From the NCBI GenBank assembly GCA_025345505.1, contig JANVCC010000020.1:51385523-51449522 (forward strand): a stretch of 64,000 nt of DNA, read 5' to 3'. This DNA is from Todiramphus chloris collaris (taxonomy: Eukaryota > Chordata > Aves > Coraciiformes > Alcedinidae). The translations under genes were made by a program, and so were the position numbers. Shown in pieces: positions 1 to 15,460 of this stretch. The notes under the pieces are model-generated. The model had not been told where the DNA came from. It made no database searches and was given only the letters and a program-made list of their open reading frames with translations. Each line of letters begins with the position of its first letter. The first letter of the stretch is position 1.

Positions 1-3000
1 GTGTATGTAGTTCTAAATTCATTCTGGGCCATCATATCTTTATGTCTATTCCTGTGGGCCTGGAGACAGACACAAACTGCAGTGACTACTACAGGGCAGA
101 GGTCCAGAGACATTCCTGCTTCTGCTTTTTGTCACTCCATCCTTACCTGTGCTCTGGGGCTGTGTGTGGAGGGCGAGTGGTTAAAGGAAAGCCTCCTTAC
201 ATGGGGTTCTGAGTCCTACAGTGGTTAGATGGCTGACTCATGGTAATGAAAGGAGTGGTACTTTTGCATCTGGTTCCTGGGAAGGTCTGGAGCTGTATGA
301 TCACCCTTGGTGACAATGAAAGTAGAGAAACAAGGCATGGGTACACAGAGATCCTGGAGCGGGCTGGATTGGTACTATTCATGTTAGTTCATCTGACTTG
401 GACTTGAATCAGCACTGGTTCTGGAGTAGCTTCTGTTTCTCTTCGTTGATTGTCTGGTACATCACAGCTGTAACAACAACGTAACAGTGGTACAACCACA
501 CCGCTGCTGACCCTGTGCTGTTACCTGATTGGCACAGAAACCTCTCCTTCTTTGCTCCAGCTTTGGTTTTTCAGCCCCTTCGTTTCAGTCACATCTCCCT
601 ACTCTCTGTCCTTTCTTAATGCCAGCTGTCCACAAAAACAGGAGGCCTAGAGCTGAAGCTCTGCTATTTGTCTTTATGACCCCAACAATTTCTTTATCAT
701 TTTCCACTCTGGACCTGGTCACTGTGTAGTCCCTTGTGATTTTTAACATACATGTTATGATCTGCTAGTAGGTAACCAAGCCTGAGTACTTAAAGCTTCA
801 GCATACTAAGCTTTTCAACACCTTGCTTTGCCGTGAAATTCTTTTGCTGGGGAGACATCTGTTTAACCAGTGCAGGTGACATTAAATGTAAATTGGGAAC
901 TATATTTTGCATTCAGCAGTTTTCTTTTGTTCTTTTGTCTCCACTCAAAAATACTACATCTGTATGTTAATAATCAATGCCTTATTGTTCCAAAATAGTG
1001 AAAAATGTCTTCAAAGAAAACAAGGAACAATGAAAGAATTACTGATTAGGTGAAAACTCCATCTGTGTTATGTTGCAGTGTCTGAAAACTACAGAAAGTG
1101 AAGTGCAGAAGACAGTAGCATTGCTAACAATGCAGGCTACACTGTCTTAGCCTGATGCCCTAATACATACGTATACTAGTTGTGTTCGAAAAGCTTTCTA
1201 AAATAATTTGTGACAGACAAGACTTTTGAAAACCCAGTCAAACGTGTGCATTCCGGTGGGGAGGAAAGATCGCTTTGCGAATCACTTTGTTTATGAAAGT
1301 GCCCAGTTTTGTAGATATTCATGCTTAAGGATTTATATTTTTATTTCCTTTACTATGTAAAAGTGCACAGAATGCAAGCAACAATGGGAAATTATTTTGC
1401 TGTACTTTTCTTATGCTTAGATTCTTCTGACTCATCATTTAAAAATCTTGAAATGCACTCATACTTCACATATCTATACAGACAATGTAGATGTTTCCTT
1501 ATACAAACAGAAACAAAAAAATGAAACAGTGTAGCTTTTCCTTATGCTTTTATCCTGAAAGTATAGCGATAGAGAATATTTAGAAGCTTTGACAGGTTTA
1601 ACAGTCGGAGCTGGTCGCTTTGTGCTTTTCTCTGTGTTTTGCCAGTCTTCCTTGCAGACAAATGTGGTAGTACCTGGTTGTGTCTCATTTGTTCTCTTCA
1701 GTGTTGTTTAGTACTTGAGTTGCCTTCTTGTTATGAGCCTTACCTTACTGTCTGCTTTAAGACTACACTACTTAAAAGATCTTTGAATTGTCTGAATAAT
1801 GTTTTTCATAAAAGATGACTTTTTTAAAGGATTATTTTTCAGCAGTATCAAAGTTAGGTCACTGATGAATTTTAACTTTCTTACTTAATTTTAAAAATCT
1901 CAACCCAAGCTCTTTGAGGCTGAAATTCCATTGGTGCTGTGGTGTTCCTTGTGTGCAATGTGTAGTGTAAAAAGTTTCCAGGCCTGAATGGAGGCTGGAA
2001 GCACTGTTGCAAATGAATAATGAAGTGGTAACTTAGAGCAGAAAAATACAGAGTGCCTTAGTAAGCTGCAAAAGAAGCATTAAATGATGCAGAGGTTACT
2101 GTTGCACTTTAATACCATTGTGCCTCCAGGATAACAATTTTACAAGTTTTGAAGATGGAAAATGCCAGGCTAAATTCATAGTCCAAAGCATAGAGATGAA
2201 TACCATTTCCAAGAAATAGAATAGTGAGATCATTGATACATCTGTGAGAGCAGAATGTTTCCAGTGTTGGTATTTCCATGTACCTTCGATTTGAAATACC
2301 AGAAAAAGAAAGAAAACAAAGTAAAATGTAACTTATTATTGTAATAAGTGACAGCTTGCACAGCAGTCAGTTGTGTGGCAGTATAATACTTGGTCAGAAG
2401 AGCTGGTGTGGACGGAACTGGTAAGCAGTTCCTCTGTCCTTTTGCTCTTGTTTTTTAATGCTTGGAGAACTTGTAGCAGTGGGTCATATGCTTTTTATTC
2501 CTTCCTTTTAGTAGTGAGCAGGATGAAAGCAGGCCTGGAGTTGTTCACCTCTAAGGTCTTGTAGAATAACAGCTTTTTGGGTGCTTTTAATGTTACCAAG
2601 GTGCTCATAAAGATGAGAGAGGAAAATCAGAGTTCAAATATTTCTCTTACCACTCTTGGTGGAGTCAGTCCATGTTGAAAGGCAGGGCAAGTTCAATCGT
2701 ACCTTGGCTATTATGCCTCCATGTTAGACCTACATTCTTAGTGTGTTTAAATTGACCTTGCTCCACCGAGTCTCACAAAGCAAGATGAGTCAATGACTTG
2801 TGTCAGCTGCAGACCCAGCTGAAGTTCCTCTTGTATTTGAATCTTTCACAGCTTGGGTTTTCTACAGAACCAATACACACATTACACACATAATCTAAAC
2901 CTCCATCCGTGAAGACAGGCTAGGCTTTGGCATGTGGCTTTCTTCAGATTTCATGGATTCATTTTCATCCATTATGTTCCATTGTTGGTTTCATATTCAC

Positions 3001-6000
3001 TGAAAAATCCGGACTGTTTTGTTCCCCAGCAGCTCTTCTTCCTCAGGAAGAGGAAAATTTCCTCTTTGTCTGCATGGCTGTTGAGATCAGTACTTGTGAC
3101 AATACAATTATGAGTACAATATAATAATACTATAATAATAATATAAACCCCACATGAATAACGTGCCCCATCTTTTTCTGCCACTGTTTACAGGACTGCT
3201 TGAAAAATTGGATTCCTCCCTTTCTAAGGAGCAGTTACTGAGTCAGTATTGTCTGTGGGCCAGATTTAACTTCCAGAAAGCTTCCTTCAGGCATCTGGCC
3301 TTTGCATTCCCATTGAGTTGGGCATTCACATATTGAACAATTGAACACTGTAATTGAAACACTTTTTCTCATGCAGGCCCAGGAAGGCTGAGTAGGAAGT
3401 GAGATCCTTGCACCAGAAGAACTGTGCTGTAGGCTGTGATGGGAAGAGGAGGTGACTGACAATAGAGCATAATGGAACAGAAAGAGCAGCAAAGAAGACT
3501 GAGTGATAAGATGGCTATTTTTCTAAGCTAGTGCTTCAAAAATTAGTCACATAGCTTGGTATCTGTTTCACCTTAGAAGTAACCCAGCAACAGCAGATTT
3601 TGCTGTGAGGAAAGCATAATTACTCCACTGGAACCAGCTGCCAAAGATTACTATAGGTGTAACGAAACATAGATTTTCTTAGTTTTATCTGATATGTATA
3701 TCAGTGCAGGATTATAAACTCAATATGGACTTGATCTCAATATAACATTAGTAATCCAATAAAAATGTCACACAATATTGACATATAACTTCTTAAAAAA
3801 ATTAAACCTAAATTCTAGCTTCATGTTACTAAGTCTGTAACACCCCAATATACTCACCTCCCAAATCATACGAGTTCCTTATACGCTATTTCATTTCATA
3901 GCAAGAAATTATTTAGCATCTATTTATCAACACAACAGCAATAAAGCTGTCTCTGCCTTTAGTGTCTACAGATACAACTCTCTTGTGAAACTGTCTCTTG
4001 AAATTCCCTTGGTAATCAGACAGGAGATGTTTAAGATGCAGTGTATATATTCCCATTTTGTGTTGCTGATTTTAAGATTCTTTGGCCTGAAGAAGTCTGT
4101 AAAGGTTCACTGCACAGAGCAGGCTATAACAAAGCAGTTAATGATTCTTGTGACATGAATGCTGCCATTTCAGTTTATTTGAATGACACTGGCATTCTGT
4201 CTTAGATATATCACTTTTTATTAGTGGTTTTTTGTTTTGTTGGGGTTTTTTTGAAACCAACTAGATATTAGGCATGGGTATGCATCTTAGCTAAACTATA
4301 ACCAAGTCAGCCCATGCCTTTTGCCCTGTAGAGTGCCCGGAGTTTTTCAAAACACGTAACCACAGTGATATTTTTATAAAGGAATGTTCACCTCATGGGA
4401 TTTTTTAAGGTGTTCTATTTTTTTTTTCCAAGTTACGGCTTCACTTTATTGTACATGATGTCCAATAAAAAAGATATATGTCTGCGATTGGACTTTGAAA
4501 AAGGGCCGCGGTGCCTATTCCATTTAAAGGGAATGAAGTCAAGCAGTAAATTTGCTGGTCGCCCTTTTCATATTGACTGTATCTCAGCCAGCAGTTGGTC
4601 TTTGATGTTGTAACAATAGAGCAAAGGCAAAGGAGGAGGAGGATTAGGACCTCCATAATATAAAAACAAGTCTGCATTCATCATGATTTTTATAGAGCGC
4701 AGTCCCTGTCTATTGGAGCTTTGCAGTATAGACTCAATGGTCTGCAGAAGAGTCTAGCAATCGTAACATTTGCAGGTGGTTTACAATTCATCCATCATTA
4801 CTACTGACACCTCTTCTTAACTCAGAGTTTGTTTAGGCATTCAGCATTTAACTTTTTCTATCTTCTTATGCCTTCCTACAATATGAAAACAGAGGTACGT
4901 GAGGACAGAGGTTCTGGGGTATCATTTTCCTTTACAGGGGTTGATTGTTGCGCTATTTATGAAAGGTTTGCTGCAGCTGCCGAGTAGAGTATCTATTCCT
5001 CATATTGAGCTTTGGAGTCCAAGCTTTTATTAGGAAAGAATAGAAGGGTTGATATATCTATGTCTAACGTTTGTGAAAATATATATCAAAAGGGACCTAG
5101 GGCAGCCACAATATGCCTGTGCCTTCAGGCGTACTGGAACAATAGCGCCAAAAGTTTCAAATGAACTGTTTAGCCTGATAGAGTCCTGGAGCTTTCGGTA
5201 TGCATGTAAATGCTAGCAGCACTAGCTCTCCATCAAAACATGCAGAAGGAACAGGGTAATCCATTGCATTAAACTATATAAAGTACCAAGTTTCACTAAG
5301 TGCTAGTGGGAGTAGATAGACTTTTGTTTGTGAGCAGAGCTTGGAAAGAGCTGAGTAATTGGTAAGGCACTGTTGTAGGCATATGTGAAACATAGCAGAT
5401 GTGGAAGACATGATGAATGGAGCATTCCCAGAGATGCGATGATGGCAGCAGCAATGACCTCAGTGCAAGTGGATCTGTATCAGAAGCCCAAAGGCAGCTC
5501 TGAGGAAGCCATCTGGGGATGCAGGTGAAATCGCTTTACTGCACCCAATTCCAATGGATCTTGCTTAAGGCATGATCCTGAAGTGTCTTAACAAGGCTGA
5601 ACACCTGGAAGCTTCTCTACCAGACTCCAAAGACACCTGACAAAAGGAAGGGAAGGGGGAGGGGGTGGGAAATGCGAATCTGTAGTGCATTTGACAGTTC
5701 AGGACATGATTTAGGGTTGGATCCTGTGCCTTCTAGGTGTTCAGATTAGACCTGTGAGTCCAACCTCATGAACAAGTCACTGCTTGCCAGCTGAGCTGCA
5801 GTAGCTCTTTGGATGTCTTATTCCACCTTCTTCCCACCACAAAATGCAAAATGATTTTATACTTATCAATAAGTCAGTGCTGAGCAAACAAATCCTGCCC
5901 AGGGCTCTCACCAGGGTGACTGCGTTCTGTCCTTGGACAAAGCACTCCATGGTATTGGTGGTCACTAAATGCATAGCTCTTTAGTGAGGAGTGTGTTCTT

Positions 6001-6508
6001 TTATTTAACATCTACCATGATGGCCATTAAAAAGGCAACATCTGGTGCAAAAAATGCACACATGCTATATGAGCGCTCTGCTGTATGTCTCCTTCATTGG
6101 GCCCAGATACAGTGGTGTCTTAGCTGTCTTTTCTTTCCCCAGTATGCCAGCTGATGAAAGCAAACTATGTGAGGCTTAGATGGTATGAGGTGGGAGTTCT
6201 GGCTAGTTAGAGGCATCACCTAGTGTTTAAAAGAGTTTGCTCTTGAGGGATCAATGGCTCTGAAAAAGCTGCTGAAATCCTTATCCTGAATTTGATTCTT
6301 GCTCTTCTGTGATCTAGCATTCATGGCTTTTTGAATAATGTAAATCAGAGCTGCCTTCCTCACCTACCCATCCCTCTTCTTTTCCTGTCTCTCTCCTAAG
6401 AGGAACATTTTTTCCATGTTCTTAGGAATATAGCTATGGCAGTCTTACCACCAAAATAAAGTGACCTAATTATTTGCATAACATCAGAGTAAGGGCCAGA
6501 TTCTCTGA

Positions 6509-6528
6509 TTTTTTTTTTTTTTTTTTTT
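6509..6528. repeat. oligo(T) run, 20 nt
   Basis: An uninterrupted run of 20 T within the first intron of ISM1. No upstream sequence on the complementary strand marks it clearly as the tail of a retroposed transcript. It is probably a simple low-complexity tract. Confidence 0.9.
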
Positions 6529-9500
6529 CTCTTTATCCTACTTAAGGCATCCCACAATAAAATGCAAGAGGAGTTTGTGTTTGTGTTTGCACACATACAG
6601 TCTAAGTGGGGGAAAAGAGTTGTATAAACCAGTTCCTTAATAGGCACTGCTGCCATTGATAAAAGGAGCGATGGTTACATTGCAGACAGATTATAAACCC
6701 CATAATACTCCCCTAACAATTACTGCAGTTTACTTTTAAGAGCCATATCAGGAGAAAAGATGTATATTTATCTCTTTCGCACAGTTAAGTAGCTGGAAGT
6801 GAGTTCTGTGCCACAACCTGACAGGAAATGCTATTCCAACCTGCTCTGCAGTGTGTCTGCTGTATGTACTTTGGAATCTCTCTGTACAGGAGCAGCTCTC
6901 CCTCCCTGGGATCTGGCATACCAGGTTGAGTCCCCTTGCTGTTCCTAAAGGAGGAGGTTAGGATATTCTGAGCTGGGCTTATCTTTCCCCTCCTACCTTG
7001 ACGTTGTGTCTGGCTGCTGGCACTAATCTAAAGATGCATTTGGCCTGCTCCATACAATTTGTTGTCAGTGGCATCTGGGTGGCTTCAGGCACATGCTAAG
7101 ATTGTAGCAAGTTTGAAAAATAAAACCATTTATCCTAAACATAGCTCAGAACTAACTAGTGATCATGGGGTGGAGGGGAGACAGAGATGAAGATATTTTC
7201 TTTTCACGTAAGTGTCAGATTCAAAAGCATCTGCCTTGTTCAGTGCATGTATGGTATTCATTTCCTGTCTGCAGTCGATTGGAATGCCCCCCGAGTAGTT
7301 TGAAATTGAAAATCAAGTCATGCTTCTTTAATCAGCTCTAGGAAATAGCCCTCTCCCTTACTGTTCTAAGAAAATTCATATATACATGCATAGAATTCAT
7401 AATACAAAAAGCCCACAGTTCTCTCCAGGGCAAATCTTTTCTACCATCTTAAACAGAGAGGGGTCTTCACATTGTCTTGTCACAGTGTACTGCAGATCTG
7501 CTTACTTGATTTTCTTCCCAATAATGTCACTGGAGGGAGGCCTTTCTCTTGCCTATCTGCTTCTCTTGTTTCTTCCTCTTGTTCTGTCATTAGGGCAGTT
7601 CAGGGATACGTAGAGAGGGGGCATAATGTCCACTGCTGATGTCTTGATGCAAAAATAAGACTGTTACTGCACTGCATGTACAGATGGCATTTATACTAAT
7701 CACTTCCAGTTGCTTGTGTATCAGTCTCTGAAGTTTTCTAACTGGAGAGGGTAAAACTGTACTCAGCCTTGAAAAAATACTTCCCTGCAGGAGCAGAGGT
7801 GCGTGGTCCTGAGGCAGCTGCTCAGGTTTCTGCTGCTGTTTTGCTGTAAACTCCTGGGTGTAGTAACAACACTTCCAGAGAGTGTTTTGAGGCATATAGT
7901 TGGTGCATAGGTATTGAATGTAAACAACCACTGCCTTTCCTCTGCCTTCACCCTCTAACTTCCATTAAAAGAAAAATGAGTGTTGGTGGGGAAGGCAGCT
8001 GAGGGAGGGTCAAGTAAATTATCTTGCAGTGATTCAGTGGTGTGTATGTTTTGAGCATCAAGACTCAAGTGATTTGCCTTTTTTAAGGCACAGAAGTAGC
8101 ATTGCCAGGAGCACAGGAAACATCATGTTTTTGGAATATAACACTTGTCTGCTTTCTTGCTTTCCCGTTATTAGCTTTTGCTTATGTGATGAAGTCATCA
8201 TGTAACTTTTAGTCCACAGGGACTAAACACTTTCTAGTCTCTAAAAACATCTGCCAGCTAACACAGCCAGAGTCATAGACACTTTTGAAAGCAGAGGGTG
8301 GATATTCAGTGGCATATGAGAGGGAGACACAGAGGCTGGGAATAGCTGTTTCTTGGAAGCTAACAGCTGAAGGCAACTTTGGAAATTGAAAAGGTTTCAA
8401 GTAAGGTTACTCTTTTGGCTGGGGAGAGATGAAAACTTTGTTTATTAAAGCTGGTTCACCTAGTGAAATCCTAGCCATAGTGATTTAGTGGAATAAACTT
8501 GCAAAAGGACCTAGTTTAAAAACCATGAAAATAATTTCAGATGTATGTTTGTTCTCTTTCATTTACACTGACTTTGTGTGTGCTGGCCCGCAAAGCCTGA
8601 CCAAAAAGTTGTGTACAAAAAGTGTTCATATTCTGGATTTCCTTTGCTTTTGCGGTTTTGTTTGCAGCTTAAAGCAAATTTTCCCATTCCGTTGGAACCT
8701 GATGTGTAAGTTATGATGCAGATTTCAAATGACGGGTGATTATTAGACTCGTTCAATTAAGTATAGCCATGGTATAAATGGATTCTATTCAAAGCTTTAT
8801 TATACTACTGATTTTATGCAAGTATTTAATAAAGCCTGAAAAGAATTGGAGCTTTCAAAGAAATTGCATTTTGGCGCCACAGGTTATTGGAGTGAAACTT
8901 CTGGACTACTCTTCAGCTGTATATTTTCCTATTCAACTGCTAAATCAATGCGTCCTGTATGGAGAGCTCCAATCAAGGCAGTGATTACAGAGATTATAGA
9001 GAACATCTTCAGAGTTCTGAAACTAAATGTCTACCACTGGCTTAGGCAACTGAAAATATCTGTTAACTACAAGCAAAACTTGACACTGAACATCTGTCAA
9101 AGCCCTGCACAATTTTAATTCTCTCCACTTGGCCATCCCATAGATGGCTGAGTATCTGCTAAAGAACAAAGTGCCAGTGTGTACTATGTTAGAAAATTTG
9201 CTGAAGGGCCTCTGTTTTTTCCAGCAGACATTGAGCTGTAATCACCCCCGAGTCCTTTTTATTATCAAAGTGTTTATACAAACTGGCAGTTCTTCACCTC
9301 CACGTGAACCATGCTGTTTGTATTTTCCAGCTGAAGGAAAACATGAAATACAAGTATCCAAAGAGAATAAGAAATAGCTGTGTTATGAAATGTGTGTCCA
9401 TAACATGTATCAAAAGGTTGCCAGATCCAACTATAATATGGTTGGTTTCCTCCATAAGCTCTGAGGAAAAACCACTGTCTGCTGGAGCAGTTCAGATGTG

Positions 9501-12500
9501 GATCCACTCTTTACTAATGCTGTGGAAGAGTCAGGGAGCTTGGTGAGGGAAACTCCCAACCAGAGACTGAATGAAGGACAGACCAAAGTTTTGACAACTG
9601 TAAGTGAAAAAAAAGGCTCAGTAGGGGAGTAATGGTGGTAGAGCTGCTCCAACACTCAGGGTGTATCAGTTCAGATGGTTCATGAAGGCAACAGTCTTTT
9701 CCTTCACTGCAAGAGGGTCTTGTCATGGTGTTGGCCGCACGCCTCAGAAGAGTGGTCTGGGATGTGGACTAGGCCTTACATGTGAAAGGGGCCTTAACCC
9801 TACCACCTTAGGATCTCTGCAGTCATAACGAAGTCCTGGCTGTGTGTTCAGTTCTCAATATTTTCTGTGTAGCTATGAGGGCTAGAAGTTTTTAGTGTAA
9901 AAAACTTGAAATTCAGAAACTGTGATGCTGAGGTAGATGTGCCCAGATGCTTTGAGATTCTGTTTCTGAATAGCTCCTGAGAGCTATTCCAGCATACAGC
10001 AGAAGAGCAGCTGTGGTGAACTGTGTAGATCCCAAGCACCTCACTCCCTAACTGTGCTGCTACTGGCACCCAAAATCTTAGCTGACTACAGAGGATCTCT
10101 GCTTCAATGGTGTCTGCAGATTGACACGTCTACCCTGGATTTCTGCTCTCCTGATTGCAACAGTATTTGTGACTCCATCCTGTTCTTCACAGAAGCGAAA
10201 TCACTTCAAGAGCTGCATAGCCCCTGAAGCTAATGTGTGGCAGTACCCTGTGGGATGGCTGGGTCTGGTCTTTGCATAGTCACTTGGTCACACATGCGGA
10301 TGTACTGCAAGTTAGAAAGAACTGGATATAACATCATTTTACTAATTTTGCCTGACTAAGTAGAGAATTATTAAAAAATAGTACCTGATAAACTTTTTTT
10401 GTTGTTATTTTTTATTACCAAGTGCAATTAGTGATTTGTTTTCTGTTTACATAATGTTTAAAGCAGATGCTATATTTTGGAACCCCTTAGTGAAAGCAAT
10501 TGTGTATATGCAAGCCAATGTGGTCCATTTTAAATGATTTATGCTGTACATAAATGATTGAAAACATGCTATTAATTATTTCATAAAAAAGATAAGCAAA
10601 GCCTTTTAGTTCATTGCTATATGAACGTGAGGAACAAGCACAGTTTAAGAAAAAAAAATGAAAGTGTCTTAGTAGCTGAGTAGTTGATGTGACAGCCCTC
10701 TGGCCTGACTTCTTCTGGAGAAACAAACCATCAGAGAGTGATTCCTTGGAACAAGGCTCAGTACCACCACATGCTTTCAGCTAGTCACACAGAAATTAAC
10801 TACAAACCCAAGTGGTTTTCCTGTTAAATGAGAAAGCCAAGACAGAGCTAAGAACAGAACAAAGGTCTTCTGGCTGCCTGGACTGTATGTGGCATTAATC
10901 ATAAAAGAAATTCTTCTCTGTGTGTCTCTGATAATGCTTTTCAGCTGTTAACGTCACTGTCTGCTTATCTAACACTGTCCTCATACCCCTTCCTGCTACG
11001 TTCTGTGCTGCTTATACTTGTGATAGAAAAAAAAATAAATAAACCTCAGGAAATAGATCACTCAAGTGCGTTACAGATCTTGGATCTGCAGAGGTGAAAG
11101 TCCCGTGTAGTATCCCAGTTGCGTTACTTGGCCTCCCCAGACTGGTTAATTTTAAAGTGATCATTTAGCACTAACCTGGAAACACACAACAGCCTTCAAA
11201 ATCAAAACAATCTGTTTGGGCAGGTGGGAAATGAAACCAGTTCTAATGGCTATAATGGTTTTCTGTGAAGGCCCCAGGCCTCATTGTGTCTCTGATAGCA
11301 ATATAATCTTTTATAGCGTCTGTGAAGTTTCCTAATAAATAAACATTCCTTGTTCCTGGTGGTTGAAGATGCTGTACAGGTGCATCATGAAAGTGCATTG
11401 ACAGACCGTCGGTTTTCAATTCAAGCCCTCTTGTCAAGATCATTTTACAAGATATTTCAAAGGAGTACACAAGAAATAAAAAAGCAATGTAGCTGCAGCA
11501 GGGATTTAGTAATAGATTCCCTTGCTGTCTGGGAGCTGTTAGGGATATAAGTTGCATCAGTTTTCCCAAATTCTTTCAACTCCATAATTAGCAGGGCTTG
11601 CAAATGTGACCTTAGTTTGGCAAGTGGGGAGGGAATGAATGAAGGTAAGAAATACGAAGAACAGAGAAAGAGCAGCTGCTCCAGAATATTTCCTGTAGCT
11701 CCAGCCATTCCTCACTCTCTTGGTTGTTTTTCCAGAACTAGAAATGGGATTAAAGTAAGGAAGAGAGGAGGGAGATGCTAAAAATCCAGAGAAAATCCCT
11801 CTTTCCCTGGTTTGTTATTTTTACAAGTTCCCATTTCTGTTTTGCTTCTCTGTGACAAAGACAAACAGTACATTTCCGTGCACTGTCTAACATGATACAG
11901 GGAGAAACAAAATAGGAAGACAATGGAGGGAATTAAAATACCCATTTGATTATTGAAAAATTATACTGCAGTATCAGCAAGTTTTTCTTGCACACAGCAT
12001 TGTTCCTTGGTGCCTTAAACTCTGCCATGGTACAAGTCCCACCTGGATCACTAACATCCATCCTCACAAAATCCCTGTGAATTACTCCTCTTCCCTACTT
12101 CATAGATGGACACAAAGACATTGTAATATATTGAACTATTGCCTTCCCTTTTTCAGTGCTGGTTGTGACGAGGTGTATTATTCTGTAATACAAAAAATAT
12201 GGTCGGTTCTCTAGGGTTTATTTTGTTGCCTTGTCACACAGCTATGAATAATGTGTTCCTGCCTTTATATAGTGTCCACACTTAGAACACTCAGAAATCC
12301 TGGTTTTGTAGTAGGAACTTCTATAAACATCTTATCCGATGGAGCAGCAGAACTGTAGCTAACAGCAAGCATGAGTAACCCCTTAAAATCATCTTCATGG
12401 AAAGTTTAAAAGTTCTGAATAATCCTGTTAAATGCAGGAAAATAAATAAAATATTTGAAGCCAGATGCATCATTTGAGTAAGAAACCAATGTGCCTGAAT

Positions 12501-12693
12501 TAGAAATGTCATGACTTCAAACAGATTGAGTCAGTAGTTCAGAATGAAGTGATGTAGCTTTTGAAGGAAGGCAAGCAATGCTGCTTTCCCAAAAGGAATC
12601 GGAAATACAAATTGCATACACCTAAAAATAAATAGTGTGAAGTATAAACATGTGACATAACATAGAAATAAGAAGAGAATATTCTCCCCCAGG

Positions 12694-12708
12694 AAAAAAA
12701 AAAAAAAA
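12694..12708. repeat. oligo(A) run, 15 nt
   Basis: An uninterrupted run of 15 A in intron 1, preceded by a C5 run (12685-12690 region). No recognisable mobile element flanks it. Confidence 0.85.
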
Positions 12709-15450
12709 GAAATTGTATTTCATCTATTAGTTTTGGACCACAAACCCTGTTTTCTTTAGAAGGGACACTAGCATTGCAGTAAGGACACACTTTTTCCTGC
12801 TAGATTGGCCTTGAAAGAGCCTTTGCCTGAGTTAATGCAGTAGAACAGAGTAAGCCCATATTTCTCTCTTCACATGCAGTTCAAGCTCTACTTTGTATGG
12901 ATTCCAGCCTCTTTCATCTTTTTTACTAAAAATACACATTTCTAATAATGCTGCAAATCAGCGTAGACACTGCAGCAAGAATTATCTACCTGAAAAAGTC
13001 ATTTTATTCATTTTAGTAACTGGAAACAAATGGCCTTTTACTCATGGTCCTGTGTGCAGATAACTGAAATGACTGCATATGGAGCAGTTCTGTGTACTTA
13101 CGTTGCAGTATGACACAGAAAGGCCAAGGAAGCATAGTGAAAGGAACCGCAAGAGATAATAATGCTTTTATGTAAAGGACACACACTTGTGTCCTTCCTG
13201 ACAGGCATTAGTCAAGCCTGCTCTTAAATCCCACATTCCCCACCAAAAATCTGCTCTTGAGCTTGGCTGTCACTGCCATTAGAAATGTGTACCTAAATGT
13301 TGAACTGGGGTCTTCTGATCATGCCTGCCCTGACAAGCGGCATGGTCCATCCCTCTCCTCACTGCAGCAGTCCTGTGTGTAGGGCAGTTGTCATTTCCCC
13401 CCTTCTGTCTTTCTTTTTAATGTTAAACATTTCATTCAGTCTGTAATTAATGACAGTCCCTGCCCCAAGCAGCTTGGTAGTAGGCCCGATCAGCCTGATG
13501 TCATTACTTTACCATGTCAATTTTCTAACTAACTCCATGTGATATTCCATCTGTCTGACACTATTAAAAACTTTTTATATAGCCCATATTATTGTAGTTG
13601 CTGATCTCCTTGCAAATATCACAGTGAGGAAGGGAAGTGCTGTTATCCCCACGAAGGCACAGACACACCATGACCTGCCAAGATCACACAGGGAGTCTTA
13701 TCAGAGAATTAAATGTAGGTCTCTAAAGTCCTTGGCCAGCTCCAGTCATATGGTATGTTAATGTGGAGAATAGGGATGCTCCTGAAGAGGCAAACAGATA
13801 GGGAAAGTATGAAACTGTGTGTGAGAATTTGATTATTTTTTAATAAAAATCTCACTTTATTTTTAATAAAGGTAAGATTACGGGCATGATATCCCAGCAA
13901 AAAGTAGTTAAGTATCACTTTTTTGTTGGGTTTTTTTTTTGGTTCCTGTCTGAAGTAATTTAATAACAGCACAATTACACCATTACAATTACACATTAAA
14001 TCCTCAAGAAGTTTGCAGTTAAATTCTGTTTGGTAAGTGTGAAGTTAAAGCACTAGCATGTGGGTAAGGAACCTAACATTAGCTAAGTGGCCCTCAGCTA
14101 TGTTTCCCAGAGCTTGCTGCTGTGTGATTTGCTTTCTGCTTTATATTGAATAAGGGACGTGTTAATGGGTGGTCCACCAAAGGCATCTGAAAGTCCTACC
14201 TAGTCCTCAACAAAGAGAAGCATTCTTGGTTTAGCCTTCAAGTCATACAGACTGCCAGGAGCACGTACATTTTCAGCACTGCACACATACACTAGTTCAG
14301 AACCAAGCTCTTGCATCTGTGCTGTAGGTACGGGTATAAAAGTACCCTTCTGGCTGGCACTTTCAAAGTGCAACCATTCTAATAACGAAAATACCAAGAC
14401 AACATTAATTCTGCCAAGTCTGATTTTGCACTTTACAAAGGCAGTGCAGCAAGAAAGGGAGAGGAGAACCACTGCAGTTTTTGCTTGAGATGATTTTGCT
14501 TAGTCCTAGATTAACTCTTAAATCTTGGTTTATTTAACTCACTGAATGTCTTCCTGTAATGTGTACAGATTATTGTAAAATCTCTTCAAAGGTAATTTTA
14601 GAATTGTCTAAGCAAATAAACACAAATAAAGAAAAGGCATCGGAACTGTTATCTATCTGAGAGCTTAACAAAAGGTATGCTAGCTTAATTTGAGCCAGGG
14701 GAGCTGGATGGAGATTGTGTTTAACCAGAAATGCTGGCAAAAATACGCTTCTGTAGAGCCAGAACCACATATGGCCATTCCACTTTAATTGTGCTTGTTT
14801 TAAAAGATAGGTCTTTAACATTTACCATCTCCATGCTTGCTGTCTCTTTATGAACTGAAAATAAAAGCTCCCCAGGCAGTCATACTAAGACCTCAAGCCT
14901 AAAATGTTTCAGCTGAGTCAAAAACAAAACCTGCGCTGAATCTGCCCCATGCATTCTTTTTGGTGGCCATAAGAAGATTGGACTTCTTTGGTTTTTTTCC
15001 CCTGAGTCCCCAGGCCAGTCCTAACCCAGGGAGCGAGTGTTTTGATACTAAATGTATCCCCTTGGTGAGGTCAAAGGCAGTGGCAGCAGTGCTACCGGTT
15101 CGAAGGCAGCCTGCTGTAATATACTACAAAACCCGAAAGTACGCTCAACAATAACAAAAGCATTAACCGCTGACCCGCAACTTGGTGAAATTCAATCCCA
15201 CCATTAGGCAAACATGAAAATGAGATCCCAGAGGAAGGAAGGTTCAGATGCTCAAGACCAGAGAAACTGGGTGAGGAACACAGACAACGAAATGGAAGTT
15301 GTGCAGACTGCGGAGAGCGAGGGGGAAGTTGCCAGTTCAGCGGTAGGATCTTTTAATACCATAAATTTCAACATGCACTTAGCAGTCAGTGGTTTTGCTC
15401 CACTTTGGAACAAAGTAAACTAAACCGATTTATAATTATGATACCTCCCG

Positions 15451-15460
15451 CCATATTAGG
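15451..15460. promoter_or_regulatory. CArG box (SRF-type), candidate
   Basis: The 10 bases CCATATTAGG match the serum response factor consensus CC(A/T)6GG and are the same as the core of the classic c-fos serum response element. The site lies in an AT-rich block about 420 bp upstream of ISM1 exon 2. A 10-bp match can occur by chance in 64 kb, so function is inference. Orthologous conservation in other birds or SRF ChIP data would decide it. Confidence 0.35.
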
